64,000 bases of DNA from Planctomycetales bacterium ZRK34 (GTDB lineage: Bacteria; Planctomycetota; Phycisphaerae; Phycisphaerales; Zrk34). The notes beneath the pieces are model-generated. The model was not told where the DNA came from, ran no database searches, and saw only the letters and a list, made by a program, of their open reading frames with translations. The DNA lies in contig CP050848.1 in the NCBI GenBank assembly GCA_014873095.1, positions 2,356,001 through 2,420,000 of the forward strand, read 5' to 3'. The position numbers were made by a program, and so were the translations under genes. Positions 15,695-23,756 of this stretch are shown here, piece after piece. Position 1 is the first letter of the stretch; every line of letters begins with the position of its first letter.

Positions 15695-16384
15695 TCAATC
15701 CAGCAGCCCCGGCGCCACATCCGTTCGCCGCAGCGTCGCGATGTACGCATACCGCCGATACAACATCGACAGGCCCAACTCACACCGCCCGGCAGCGCGC
15801 AAGCCGTGCAGATGTTCCAGCAGCTCCGGCCGATGGTGCACCCCGAACAGATCAAGCCACTTCCGCAGCGCCGCAGCACACCAGCGCGGATACTCCGCCA
15901 GGTCGCAGAAGTCGACGATGTACACCTTGCTGCCGGAGGCGACATTCAACAGCGCCGCGTCGATCGCCTCCCGCCACGTCGGCATCATCGACAGGGCATA
16001 CGAAAAGAACACCGCATCGAACGGCTCATCCAGCCCGAACATCTCGCGACGATCAAGCTGCTCCGCCAACCCACGCCGCACCACGATGCGATCCCCCGCC
16101 CCCCGCTTCGTGATGCGTCCCGCGGCCGTCTCCAGCATCGATGCCGCCGCATCAACCCCGAACAACCGCAGGTCCGGCCGCGACTCATGAAGCTTCAAAA
16201 GGTTCCGCGCCGTGCCGCAGCCGACTTCGCAAACCGTCGCCCCGCTGGGCAGATCCATCTGTCGCAACAACCGATCGCGCCCCAGCAGGTAATACTTCCG
16301 CGAGGCGTCGTACACATGGCGCACGTATCGATACATCCGATCCATGCGGTCCGCGTGTTCAATTTCCACCGTTTGTGTGTTCAT
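15695..16384 (-). CDS. btaB: Betaine-lipid N-methyltransferase BtaB
   Basis: BtaB adds three methyl groups from SAM to diacylglyceryl-homoserine, giving the betaine lipid DGTS. The 229-residue product has DRMYRYVRHVYDASRKYYLL near the N-terminus (typical for BtaB), the SAM motif VCEVGCGTARN and the acidic loop FGVDAAASM. Its neighbour upstream on the same strand is btaA. The start ATG at 16382-16384 has no recognisable ribosome-binding site: an AT-rich palindrome occupies the bases just upstream (16388-16416). Confidence 0.85.
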   Translation of the reverse strand: MNTQTVEIEHADRMDRMYRYVRHVYDASRKYYLLGRDRLLRQMDLPSGATVCEVGCGTARNLLKLHESRPDLRLFGVDAAASMLETAAGRITKRGAGDRIVVRRGLAEQLDRREMFGLDEPFDAVFFSYALSMMPTWREAIDAALLNVASGSKVYIVDFCDLAEYPRWCAAALRKWLDLFGVHHRPELLEHLHGLRAAGRCELGLSMLYRRYAYIATLRRTDVAPGLLD

Positions 16385-16387
16385 GAG

Positions 16388-16416
16388 AAGACCATATTTA
16401 AGTTAAATATGTTCTT
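16388..16416. repeat. AT-rich palindrome, GACCATATTTAA family, copy 1
   Basis: AAGACCATATTTAA is followed by G and TTAAATATGTTCTT; the arms match in 13 of 14 positions. The same palindrome, perfect, recurs at 58768-58798. Here it ends four bases from the btaB start codon. Confidence 0.8.
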
Positions 16417-16443
16417 GTTGCATTCTTGCTGTGGGTGCGGGTT

Positions 16444-16499
16444 TTCTGTCCGCCTTATTCTGTCCGCCTTATTCTGTCGGCCTTGTTCTGTCGGCCTTA
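16444..16499. repeat. Four tandem copies of a 14-bp unit
   Basis: TTCTGTCCGCCTTA occurs four times head to tail with changes only at positions 8 and 14. It lies between btaA and btaB. Confidence 0.85.
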
Positions 16500-16509
16500 T
16501 CTGTCATCC

Positions 16510-17745
16510 TCAGTTGTTCAGCGTGTAGACATGGAACATGCCGTAGATCGCGGAGCGGTCCAGGTCGTGCAGGTGGCGTGACAGGTCTTGCTCGTAGTTG
16601 AACCGTCGCATCAGATCAATCGGCAGCGCGGTGTCCAGCGGTGAAATCTCGCCGGCTGTGCGGAAGATAATCCGACTGCCGGGCACGCCGACGCGGGCGA
16701 TCTCCGTCCACAGCGCTTCGATCACCTGCGGCGGCATCCAATCCTGGGCATCCAGCAGCGAAAATGAATTCAGCGAATCCGTCGGCTGACGACGCAGGCA
16801 GTCGATCATCGACTCGATGTGCGTTTCAACACGACCGACCGTCCGCTGCATCATCGCGTGATGCTCAGCCCGCAGGTAATCCGGCAGGGCCCGCCGATTG
16901 GCGTGATCATACGTGCGGCCGAACGCCTGCCAGGCAAAATAGTTGTCCTCCAGCGGAAAAGCGCAGACGAGCTTTTCCAGTCGCTGTCGGAACACTTCGA
17001 CGATCTGCCCGCGGGACTCGGTGTGCATCACCTGGTGCTGTGACGGCGGAATGCCCAGCGAGAAGACCGTAACCGGCTGGCGGGTCAGCCAGCGGATAAA
17101 GCTGTGGTCAAAAAACGGCGCGACGATTTCATCGAAGAAGGCGCGCTGTTCTTCCAACGTGCGAGCGGCAAGCAGTCGGGCGGGGTCTTTGCGTGTGAGT
17201 CGGCCCATGCGATGGGCGAATTTCAGAAAGCGGCCGAGCTTGGCGTAGTTGTAGAAACCCTGCGAAAAGTACGCAATCCGGCGGCGGCCGATCCGCCCGC
17301 TCAGATAGGCGCGGCTTTCCCAGAACCGCCGCGTGTCGGCATCCAGGTGCGGCCGCAGGTGTTGCTCATACAGCGAGAGATTCCGCTTATCCGTACCGAT
17401 GCCGAAGAAGCTGTAGAACGTTTCATAATCCGGCAGGTGCGCCACGCCCGCGAGCTTGAGCCGCGTCAGACACATATGCGCGTGGTTCAGATCAACCGCG
17501 ATGATCTTCGCCGGATCATGCTGAAGATAGTTCAGCACGTTGCACCCGCCCGAACTGATCGTCAGCAGCTTGCTGTGTGGCCCGAGCTTGAGCCCGGCGG
17601 CATCGACGCGCGGATCCTCCCAGATCTGGTTGTACACGAAGCCGCGAAACCACATCGTGAACAAACGCTCCAGCATGCCGCGGCGCGAGGTGGCCTTGTG
17701 ATGATGCACCGCCTGTTTCAGATACGACCGTGTTTGTGCGCTCAT
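16510..17745 (-). CDS. btaA: SAM:diacylglycerol 3-amino-3-carboxypropyltransferase BtaA (DUF3419)
   Basis: BtaA moves the 3-amino-3-carboxypropyl group of SAM to diacylglycerol, the first step of betaine lipid synthesis. The 411-residue product has the family landmarks VYNQIWEDPRVDAAGL, the SAM site LLTISSGGCNVLNYL and IIAVDLNHAHMCLTRLKLAG, and a C-terminal YDHANRRALPDYLR/IFRTAGE region. The ATG at 17743-17745 (MSAQTRSYLKQ) is the natural start; the open frame further upstream is non-coding. btaB follows on the same strand after 125 bases. Confidence 0.9.
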   Translation of the reverse strand: MSAQTRSYLKQAVHHHKATSRRGMLERLFTMWFRGFVYNQIWEDPRVDAAGLKLGPHSKLLTISSGGCNVLNYLQHDPAKIIAVDLNHAHMCLTRLKLAGVAHLPDYETFYSFFGIGTDKRNLSLYEQHLRPHLDADTRRFWESRAYLSGRIGRRRIAYFSQGFYNYAKLGRFLKFAHRMGRLTRKDPARLLAARTLEEQRAFFDEIVAPFFDHSFIRWLTRQPVTVFSLGIPPSQHQVMHTESRGQIVEVFRQRLEKLVCAFPLEDNYFAWQAFGRTYDHANRRALPDYLRAEHHAMMQRTVGRVETHIESMIDCLRRQPTDSLNSFSLLDAQDWMPPQVIEALWTEIARVGVPGSRIIFRTAGEISPLDTALPIDLMRRFNYEQDLSRHLHDLDRSAIYGMFHVYTLNN

Positions 17746-18004
17746 GTTGCGTTCTCGCGAAGGTCTCGAACCACCCGATAAAGCGGTCGATATATCCGCG
17801 TTATCGGCCCGCCACAAGACCTTTCGCGATCGCTGACCAAACCGTAACACCAGCGCTCCAAAAACGCCGCTTTTCACTGCAAATTCACGATTCAGCATCG
17901 CCCCCACAGCCCCCCGACCCCGGCCGGCCCGCGCTTCGGATATGATCATGACGACGCTGCCGCGTCGCCAACCCTTCCACCTATTTCGCAACAGGAGATC
18001 GCAC

Positions 18005-18418
18005 ATGGCCGACCCCGCTGTCAACGAAACCGTCATCGGTTCCGACACCACCATCAAGGGCGACATGACCGTCGAATCACGCGCCCGCATCCTCGGCAAG
18101 TTCGAAGGCACCATCCGCGCCAAGGGCCATCTCGAAATCGCCGACGCCGCCCAGTGCCGCGCCGATGTGGAAACCGGCACCGTTCAGATCGACGGCACCA
18201 TGCAAGGCAACATCACCGCCTCCGACAAAGCCCAGCTCAACGCCACCGCCCGCGTGTCAGGCGATCTCGTTGCCGCCAAGCTCATCGTCGCCGAGGGAGC
18301 TGCATTCACCGGTCACGTCTCGGTCGGCCCCGATGCCGTCAAGGGCTCCGGTCATCACACGCCGACTCCGCCCGCGCCGCCGGCCCCCGACGCCTCGGAT
18401 AAATCAGGCAAGAAGTAA
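18005..18418 (+). CDS. Bactofilin (polymer-forming cytoskeletal protein)
   Basis: The 137-residue product is a bactofilin: TVIGSDTTIKGDMTVESRA, then regular six-residue beta-helix turns (GKFEGTIRAKGHLEIAD, GTMQGNITASDKAQL) and a Pro-rich tail. Bactofilins polymerise without nucleotide on the inner face of the membrane and help shape, stalks or polar structures. The ATG at 18005 has AGGAG eight bases upstream. A second bactofilin-like gene follows after 24 bases. Confidence 0.9.
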   Translation: MADPAVNETVIGSDTTIKGDMTVESRARILGKFEGTIRAKGHLEIADAAQCRADVETGTVQIDGTMQGNITASDKAQLNATARVSGDLVAAKLIVAEGAAFTGHVSVGPDAVKGSGHHTPTPPAPPAPDASDKSGKK

Positions 18419-18442
18419 CACTCGCCCACTGAACCCGCACCG

Positions 18443-18934
18443 ATGCATTCGCTGACGGCGCGATCGTTCCCGCTGCGCCGCCCGCGGGGGGTGTTGCCCA
18501 TGGCCAGAGGCGCCGGCCCCGCCGGTCCACGCCAGGTGTTCTGCTACCACTGCGACCATCCGCTGACGGTCGGCGCGATGGCTATGTCCACCAACTGCCC
18601 CGGCTGCAACAAACCCATCATCCTCGAAGACATCGTCGTCAAAAGCTACAAGGCGGTGTTCAACGTCGAAACCTGCGGCAAGCTCATCGTCAAAAAAGGC
18701 GGGCGCGTCGTCGCCCAGAAACGCATCGTCGCCCACGCCGGCATCGAAAGCGACGGCGTGATTCAATGCAAAACCGCAATCACCGGCTCGCATGTCCGCC
18801 TCGGCAAAAAATCCGAATGGCGCGGCGACCTGCGCACCCCCACGCTCATCGTCGAACCCGGCGCGAAGATACAGACCAGCCACTTCAGCGTGCCGGATGA
18901 TCCGCTGGAACACTTAAAGAAGAATGACCAATGA
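18443..18934 (+). CDS. Bactofilin-like protein with N-terminal zinc ribbon
   Basis: The 163-residue frame has CYHCDHPLTVG and CPGCNKPI near residues 34-58, a CX2C-X14-CX2C zinc ribbon, followed by a beta-helix region similar to bactofilins (YKAVFNVETCGKLIVKKGGR, RIVAHAGIESDGVIQCK). It probably co-assembles with the bactofilin in front. The start may instead be ATG 18500 (MARGAGPAG). Its last codons, NDQ and stop, come from the arm of an inverted repeat (18923-18966). Confidence 0.78.
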   Translation: MHSLTARSFPLRRPRGVLPMARGAGPAGPRQVFCYHCDHPLTVGAMAMSTNCPGCNKPIILEDIVVKSYKAVFNVETCGKLIVKKGGRVVAQKRIVAHAGIESDGVIQCKTAITGSHVRLGKKSEWRGDLRTPTLIVEPGAKIQTSHFSVPDDPLEHLKKNDQ

Positions 18935-19121
18935 CCGAATCCCAATGACCAAGGGAATGTCGAATGCTCAAATGAGAACAGTGATTGAGTATTTCACAGA
19001 CTTCGTGTGACCATTAGCCGCAGCCTGACAGGCTGCGGAACCGCGACCTGTCAGGTCGCGGCTATTGGGTTTTCAGGCATTCGACATTGCCTTGGTCATT
19101 GGGGCTTGGTCATTGATCATT
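18923..19121. repeat. Composite nested repeat between convergent genes
   Basis: Outer arms 18923-18966 and 19078-19121 (AATGACCAATGACC-type phrases) match over about 44 bases. The loop holds a REP-like element at 19014-19065 with two hairpins, AGCCTGACAGGCT and CGCGACCTGTCAGGTCGCG. The arms supply Asn-Asp-Gln-stop to both flanking genes. A truncated relative lies at 14399-14487. Confidence 0.85.
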
Positions 19122-21056
19122 ATCCCCTTCCTGCTGTTCGGCGAGTTCTTCGGCGACGGAGTGTTCCGGCTTGGGGGTCAGCAGCGACACGACGATCAGC
19201 GTGATGAAACCGAGGGGGATCGTGACCAGGCCCGGCTGGCTGAAGGGGACGGGGGAGTCGGCGGGGTTCAGACCGTAGACGTTGGCGTAGGTCTGGCCCG
19301 ACAGCAGAATCCAGCCGAGCGAGCTGATCATGCCGACGATGATGGCCGCGGCGATGCCCTGCTTGGTCGTGCGCTTCCAGAACAGCAGCATCACCAGGGC
19401 GGGCAGGTTCGCCGAGGCGGCGATGTTGAACGCCCAGCCGACCAGGAAGCTGACGTTGAACTTCTTGAAGAGGATGCCGAGGATCATCGCGCCGACGCCG
19501 AGCAGCAGCGCGGCCGCCTTGCCGTAGAGCACCTTCTTCTCATCGGTCATCGGAATTTTGAACACGTTTTCGCACAGGTCGTGCGCCACGGCGCCGGAGC
19601 CGGCCATGATCAATCCGCTGACGGTGCCGAGCACGGTGGTGAACGCGATGGCGGAGATGATGGCGAACAGGTAATCGTTAAACGACTTGGCCAGCAGCGG
19701 GGCGGCCATGTTGGTGCTGGTCGGGTCCATCGCACCGCTGGTCATGGCGCCGAGGCCGAGGTAGAGCGTGAGGATGTAGAAGAACCCGATCGCCGCGATG
19801 CCGACGATCGTGCTCTTGCGGGCCGACGCCTGATCCTTGACGGTGTAGTAACGGATCAGGATGTGCGGCAGCGAGGCGGTTCCGCAGAACAGGGCCAGCA
19901 TCAGCGAGACGAAATCGAGCTTGTCGGTGAAGCTGTCGGACTGGACACCCTTGAAATACTGCCCCGGCACCAGCAGGTCGGACCCCTTGGTGGGCTTGGG
20001 GTAGTACACGGTCGTGACGACGCGGTCGGATTCATGCACGACCTGTTTGGACCACGTGGCGATGGTCGATTCGCCGAACACCTTGAAGAATTCCGCCGGA
20101 CCGAGTGCTCCGGTTTCGGTCTGGCCGTCGGGCAGTTCGAGCACAGACCCGACCGGGTACAGATCACCTTCGCCCTCGCCGCGGCCCTGCACTTTGCCGT
20201 TGACCCAGACGACCTGGCTGCCGGTGGTATCGGTCGTGACGCGCATGACCTGCGCCTCGGCGAGGCGGCCGTCGTCGAGTTTGCGATACACGATCGGGTG
20301 AAGCAGATTACCGGGATTGACCACGCGGACAAAAGGCAGATCAGCCCACGGACCTTCGGCGGCCATGATGCGCTCGGCGGGAATCGAATCGGCGGCGATG
20401 ATGTTCACCGGCTCGTGCGACTCGGCTTCGGGGTCGGTGGTCAGTCCGCGGTTCAGAATCATCAGCGTCAGAATCGCGCAGAAGAACACCAGCAGCGAGC
20501 CCTTGATGAACTGCACCCAGGTGGTTGAAACCATGCCGGCGGTGACGACGATGAGTGTGACGACGACGCCGACGATGAGCACACCCGCGTAATGCGGCAG
20601 CCCGAGCAGCGGTGTGATCAGCGCGCCCGCGCCGACCATCTGCGGGATCAGGTAAAACACCGACACCACCAGCGTCGAGATCGCGGCGGCAAGCTGAATG
20701 CCCCGGCTGTTGAAGCGGCTATCGAGCGCATCGGCGAAGGTGAACTTACCCAACCGCTTGATCGGCTCGGCGATCACGAACAGCGCCACGATCCACCCGG
20801 CCAGGTAACCGATCGAGTACAAAAACCCGTCGAACCCATAGAAGGCGATCATGCCGCAGATGCCGAGAAACGACGCGGCCGACAGGTAATCACCCGCGAA
20901 GGCGACGCCGTTCACCGCCCAGTGGATCTGTCCGTGGGCGGCGTAGTAACCCTTGGCCGACTGCTTCTTGCGGCCGAGGTAGAACGAAAGAACCAACACA
21001 CCCAGCACAAAGCCGGCGAAGATACCGACGGCAGCGAATGACGAATCGTAGAGCAT
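19110..21056 (-). CDS. Sodium:solute symporter, cation/acetate symporter (ActP) type
   Basis: The 648-residue inner-membrane protein has about 13 transmembrane segments. Family landmarks are GYYAAHGQIHWAVNGVAFAG, SAASFLGICGMIAFYGFDG, FTFADALDSRFNSR and LPHILIRYYTVKDQASARKS. It is about 100 residues longer than ActP because of a hydrophilic insertion at about 206-375, probably extracytoplasmic. The small DUF485 gene precedes it by 36 bases, the standard yjcH-actP arrangement. Substrate is likely acetate or another short monocarboxylate. The last three codons lie in a dispersed repeat. Confidence 0.85.
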   Translation of the reverse strand: MLYDSSFAAVGIFAGFVLGVLVLSFYLGRKKQSAKGYYAAHGQIHWAVNGVAFAGDYLSAASFLGICGMIAFYGFDGFLYSIGYLAGWIVALFVIAEPIKRLGKFTFADALDSRFNSRGIQLAAAISTLVVSVFYLIPQMVGAGALITPLLGLPHYAGVLIVGVVVTLIVVTAGMVSTTWVQFIKGSLLVFFCAILTLMILNRGLTTDPEAESHEPVNIIAADSIPAERIMAAEGPWADLPFVRVVNPGNLLHPIVYRKLDDGRLAEAQVMRVTTDTTGSQVVWVNGKVQGRGEGEGDLYPVGSVLELPDGQTETGALGPAEFFKVFGESTIATWSKQVVHESDRVVTTVYYPKPTKGSDLLVPGQYFKGVQSDSFTDKLDFVSLMLALFCGTASLPHILIRYYTVKDQASARKSTIVGIAAIGFFYILTLYLGLGAMTSGAMDPTSTNMAAPLLAKSFNDYLFAIISAIAFTTVLGTVSGLIMAGSGAVAHDLCENVFKIPMTDEKKVLYGKAAALLLGVGAMILGILFKKFNVSFLVGWAFNIAASANLPALVMLLFWKRTTKQGIAAAIIVGMISSLGWILLSGQTYANVYGLNPADSPVPFSQPGLVTIPLGFITLIVVSLLTPKPEHSVAEELAEQQEGDNDQ

Positions 21057-21092
21057 GCGCGCTTTCCGAAAGAGGTCCGAGCGGACGATGAA

Positions 21093-21353
21093 TTACGAAT
21101 GGTGATGCCGACTGCGGCAGAGAAACATGTAGATCAGGGCGAGAATCAGGGCGGCGAAGATGAGCCCGAACCCGTAGCCGACCGCCAGATTGACCCCGCC
21201 GAACCACGGGCGGGAAAGCTGGTGCGTGGCGAAGACCGCCAGATAGATAAATCCGCCATACAAAACAACATAAACCGCGAAGAGTATCAGGCCGTAGCGC
21301 GCATTGCGCGACACGATGTGGGGGTGATCCTCGTGATGCGGAGGGGTCGTCAT
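21093..21353 (-). CDS. DUF485 family membrane protein (YjcH-like)
   Basis: This 86-residue protein has two transmembrane helices (about 22-42 and 55-77) and the DUF485 pattern RNARYGLILFAVYVVLYGGF followed by NLAVGYGFGLIFAAL. It is the usual partner gene of acetate-type symporters and is encoded directly upstream of one. His-rich ends (HHEDHPH, RSRHHHS) are notable. Confidence 0.88.
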   Translation of the reverse strand: MTTPPHHEDHPHIVSRNARYGLILFAVYVVLYGGFIYLAVFATHQLSRPWFGGVNLAVGYGFGLIFAALILALIYMFLCRSRHHHS

Positions 21354-21505
21354 AGATTTTGGCCTCGATATGATTTAGGTGCTGCCCCGATAGCAGACTG
21401 GATCGGATTGCAAATGTCAACCGAAAAAATCAACGCGGGGCCTCCAGTTCGCGGCGTGGGACGTGATTGATTCATAGAGCCGATGCAGCCGGCTGCTCCG
21501 GTACA

Positions 21506-22066
21506 ATGATCCGACCTGTTGCGAGGTATGCTTTGCATTCATCCGACGCCCATGCCGCCGAGCGGTTTATCCGCCTGTTCATGGCCAACGAGCGGCGGAT
21601 TTACACCTACATTCTCGCCCTGCTGCCGAACCGGGCCGATGCCGACGATGTGCTGCAGGAAACCAGCGTCGTGCTCTGGCGCAAGTTCGATCAGTACACG
21701 CCCGGCACGAGCTTCACCGCATGGGCCTTCGCTGTGGCGCGTAACAAGGTGATGACCCACCGCCAGAGCCGCCAGCGCAGTCGGCTCAAGTTTGATCAGT
21801 CGCTGATCGACGCCCTGTCGACGCAACTCGAACAGCGAGCCGGTGAGCTGGACCGCCGCCACGAGATGCTCGCCGAGTGCATCGAAAAACTGTCGCCGCG
21901 CGATCGTGACCTGATCCGTCGACGGTACGAACCCAACGCCACGGTGAAAACGGTCGCCTCGGCGGTCGGTCGGCCCGTGCAGGGACTCTACAAAGCCTTT
22001 CAGCGCATCGAAGACACGCTGTATGAATGCGTCACGCGCAAAACGCGATTGGAGAATCGCTCATGA
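21506..22066 (+). CDS. ECF sigma factor (planctomycete type)
   Basis: The 186-residue product has sigma region 2 (RRIYTYILALLPNRADADDV, QETSVVLWRKFDQY, FTAWAFAVARNKVM) and region 4 (LIRRRYEPNATVKTVASAVG, residues about 140-165). It redirects RNA polymerase to a small regulon. The ATG at 21506 (MIRPVARYAL) gives a natural length. The next gene, a FecR-type anti-sigma, overlaps it by four bases (ATGA), so the two are a regulatory pair leading the operon through 27508. Confidence 0.88.
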   Translation: MIRPVARYALHSSDAHAAERFIRLFMANERRIYTYILALLPNRADADDVLQETSVVLWRKFDQYTPGTSFTAWAFAVARNKVMTHRQSRQRSRLKFDQSLIDALSTQLEQRAGELDRRHEMLAECIEKLSPRDRDLIRRRYEPNATVKTVASAVGRPVQGLYKAFQRIEDTLYECVTRKTRLENRS

Positions 22067-23736
22067 CCCCCGCCAATCACGAATCGTTGCTCAGCGAGAT
22101 GCGTGAACTGCTCGCCGCCTTGCGTGAAGACACGTTGACTGACCAGCAGGCGCAGCGGCTTCAAACGCTGCTGAGTGAACACGAATCGGCGCGCGAGATT
22201 TATCTTGAATACGCCAACCAGGCCGCGGGGCTGCGCAGCTATGCCACGGATGTGAACTTCGCCGATGAAGCCGGCGACGCCGAGGCCACGATCATGCTCT
22301 CTGAAGCGCTGTTGCGTCAGCGGCTGCAGCGTGAAGCATCGCCGATCACGATGCGCATCACGCGCTGGGCGCTGGCGGCGAGCGTGTTGATCGCCGTCGG
22401 CCTCGGGGCGGCGCTGTGGGTGACGACACGGCCGGTGACCGACGACATGACCGCCGACCTGATGGCGCAGGCGACACAGGGCGGCAGCGTGGCGGTATTG
22501 TCACGGGCGGTCGAAGCGCAGTGGGCTTCGAATCACGCGATGCACGTCGGCGATGCGCTGCCGGCGGGACCGATCGTGTTGAACTCCGGGCTCGCGCAGA
22601 TCGAATTTTTCAGCGGAGCGACCGTCGTGCTCGAAGGCCCGGCCCACCTGGAACTGGTGAGCCCCGATCGCGGGATCGTACACGGCGGCAAGGTGCGGGC
22701 GCATGTGCCGGTGCCCGCGCACGGGTTCACACTCGCCGCAGCGGATATGGACATCGTCGACCTAGGCACGGAGTTCGGCCTCAACGTCACCGACGACGGC
22801 GAAGCGGAAGTGCACGTGTTCGACGGCGAGGTCGAACTGCACGGCCCCCAGTCCGACATGCCGCGCAACCTGACGACGGGCCACGGCCTGCGACGCGGCG
22901 CCAACGGGGCGATGCAGGCGATCGATGTCGACGACAACGGTTTTATCAGTGCCGCGCGCCTCGCTGAGCGTGCTGAAAACGATCGCAGCCAGCGCGCCGC
23001 CGCGTGGTGGGCGCTCAGCGAACAGATCGCCGCCGATCCCTCCGTCGTGCTGTATTACAACTTTCAAAACCAGCCGACCTGGCAGCGCACGCTGATCGAT
23101 CGTCGCGTCGAAAGTCACGGCGAGCGCGATGGCGCGATCGTCGGGTGTACCTGGGCGCCCGGTCGGTGGCCGGGCAAATCGGCGCTGGGGTTCAAGCGAC
23201 TCAGCGATCGCGTGCGTGTGCAGATCGATGGCGAATATGAATCGCTGACGCTCGCGGCGTGGGTGCGCTTCGATGCGCTGGACCGCTGGCTCAGCTCGCT
23301 GATGCTCACCGATGCGTGGGCGTCCGGCAATCCCCACTGGCATGTGTCACGCGAGGGCGAGATGATGCTCGGCGTCGGCGGGTCCGGCGGGCAGGACCAC
23401 TCCGGCCGCTCGGGCGTGCCGAATCACAACTACAACACGCCGACCCACCAGATCAGTTCAGAAGACCTTGGCCGCTGGGTTTACCTGGCGACCGTGTACG
23501 ACGGCCCTGCCGGCGTCGTGACACACTACCTCGACGGCCGCCCCGTCTCGCATGAAACAATTCTCGGTCAGCAGACCCTGCGCCTGGGCCCGACCGCCAT
23601 CGGCAACTGGAGCGAATACACCGGCCCCGCCAACCAGGCTCGCACGCTCAACGGCCTGCTCGACGAGTTCGTCATCTTCTCGCGCCCGCTCGGCGCCGAT
23701 GAAATTCGAGCCATGTACGAAGCCGGCAAACCGTAA
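22063..23736 (+). CDS. FecR-type anti-sigma protein with LamG domain
   Basis: The 557-residue protein has a cytoplasmic anti-sigma part (about 1-95), one transmembrane helix (about 101-122), a FecR domain (GLAQIEFFSGATVVLEGPAH, VDLGTEFGLNVTDDGEAEVH, about 150-270) and a concanavalin/LamG domain (about 375-555; YLDGRPVSHETI, GLLDEFVIFSRPLGADE). It probably senses a carbohydrate outside and controls the sigma factor. GGAGAA precedes the ATG at 22063. Confidence 0.85.
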   Translation: MTPANHESLLSEMRELLAALREDTLTDQQAQRLQTLLSEHESAREIYLEYANQAAGLRSYATDVNFADEAGDAEATIMLSEALLRQRLQREASPITMRITRWALAASVLIAVGLGAALWVTTRPVTDDMTADLMAQATQGGSVAVLSRAVEAQWASNHAMHVGDALPAGPIVLNSGLAQIEFFSGATVVLEGPAHLELVSPDRGIVHGGKVRAHVPVPAHGFTLAAADMDIVDLGTEFGLNVTDDGEAEVHVFDGEVELHGPQSDMPRNLTTGHGLRRGANGAMQAIDVDDNGFISAARLAERAENDRSQRAAAWWALSEQIAADPSVVLYYNFQNQPTWQRTLIDRRVESHGERDGAIVGCTWAPGRWPGKSALGFKRLSDRVRVQIDGEYESLTLAAWVRFDALDRWLSSLMLTDAWASGNPHWHVSREGEMMLGVGGSGGQDHSGRSGVPNHNYNTPTHQISSEDLGRWVYLATVYDGPAGVVTHYLDGRPVSHETILGQQTLRLGPTAIGNWSEYTGPANQARTLNGLLDEFVIFSRPLGADEIRAMYEAGKP

Positions 23737-23756
23737 TCATCCCTCGGAGAATCTGC

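Noticed and set aside
17746-18180. N-terminal extension of BtaA by 145 codons
   Set aside because: The extension runs opposite the bactofilin start and has no similarity to BtaA.
19065-20528. A 487-codon open frame on the plus strand
   Set aside because: It is opposite the sodium:solute symporter. The product is low-complexity Gly/Asp/Gln and starts inside a dispersed repeat.
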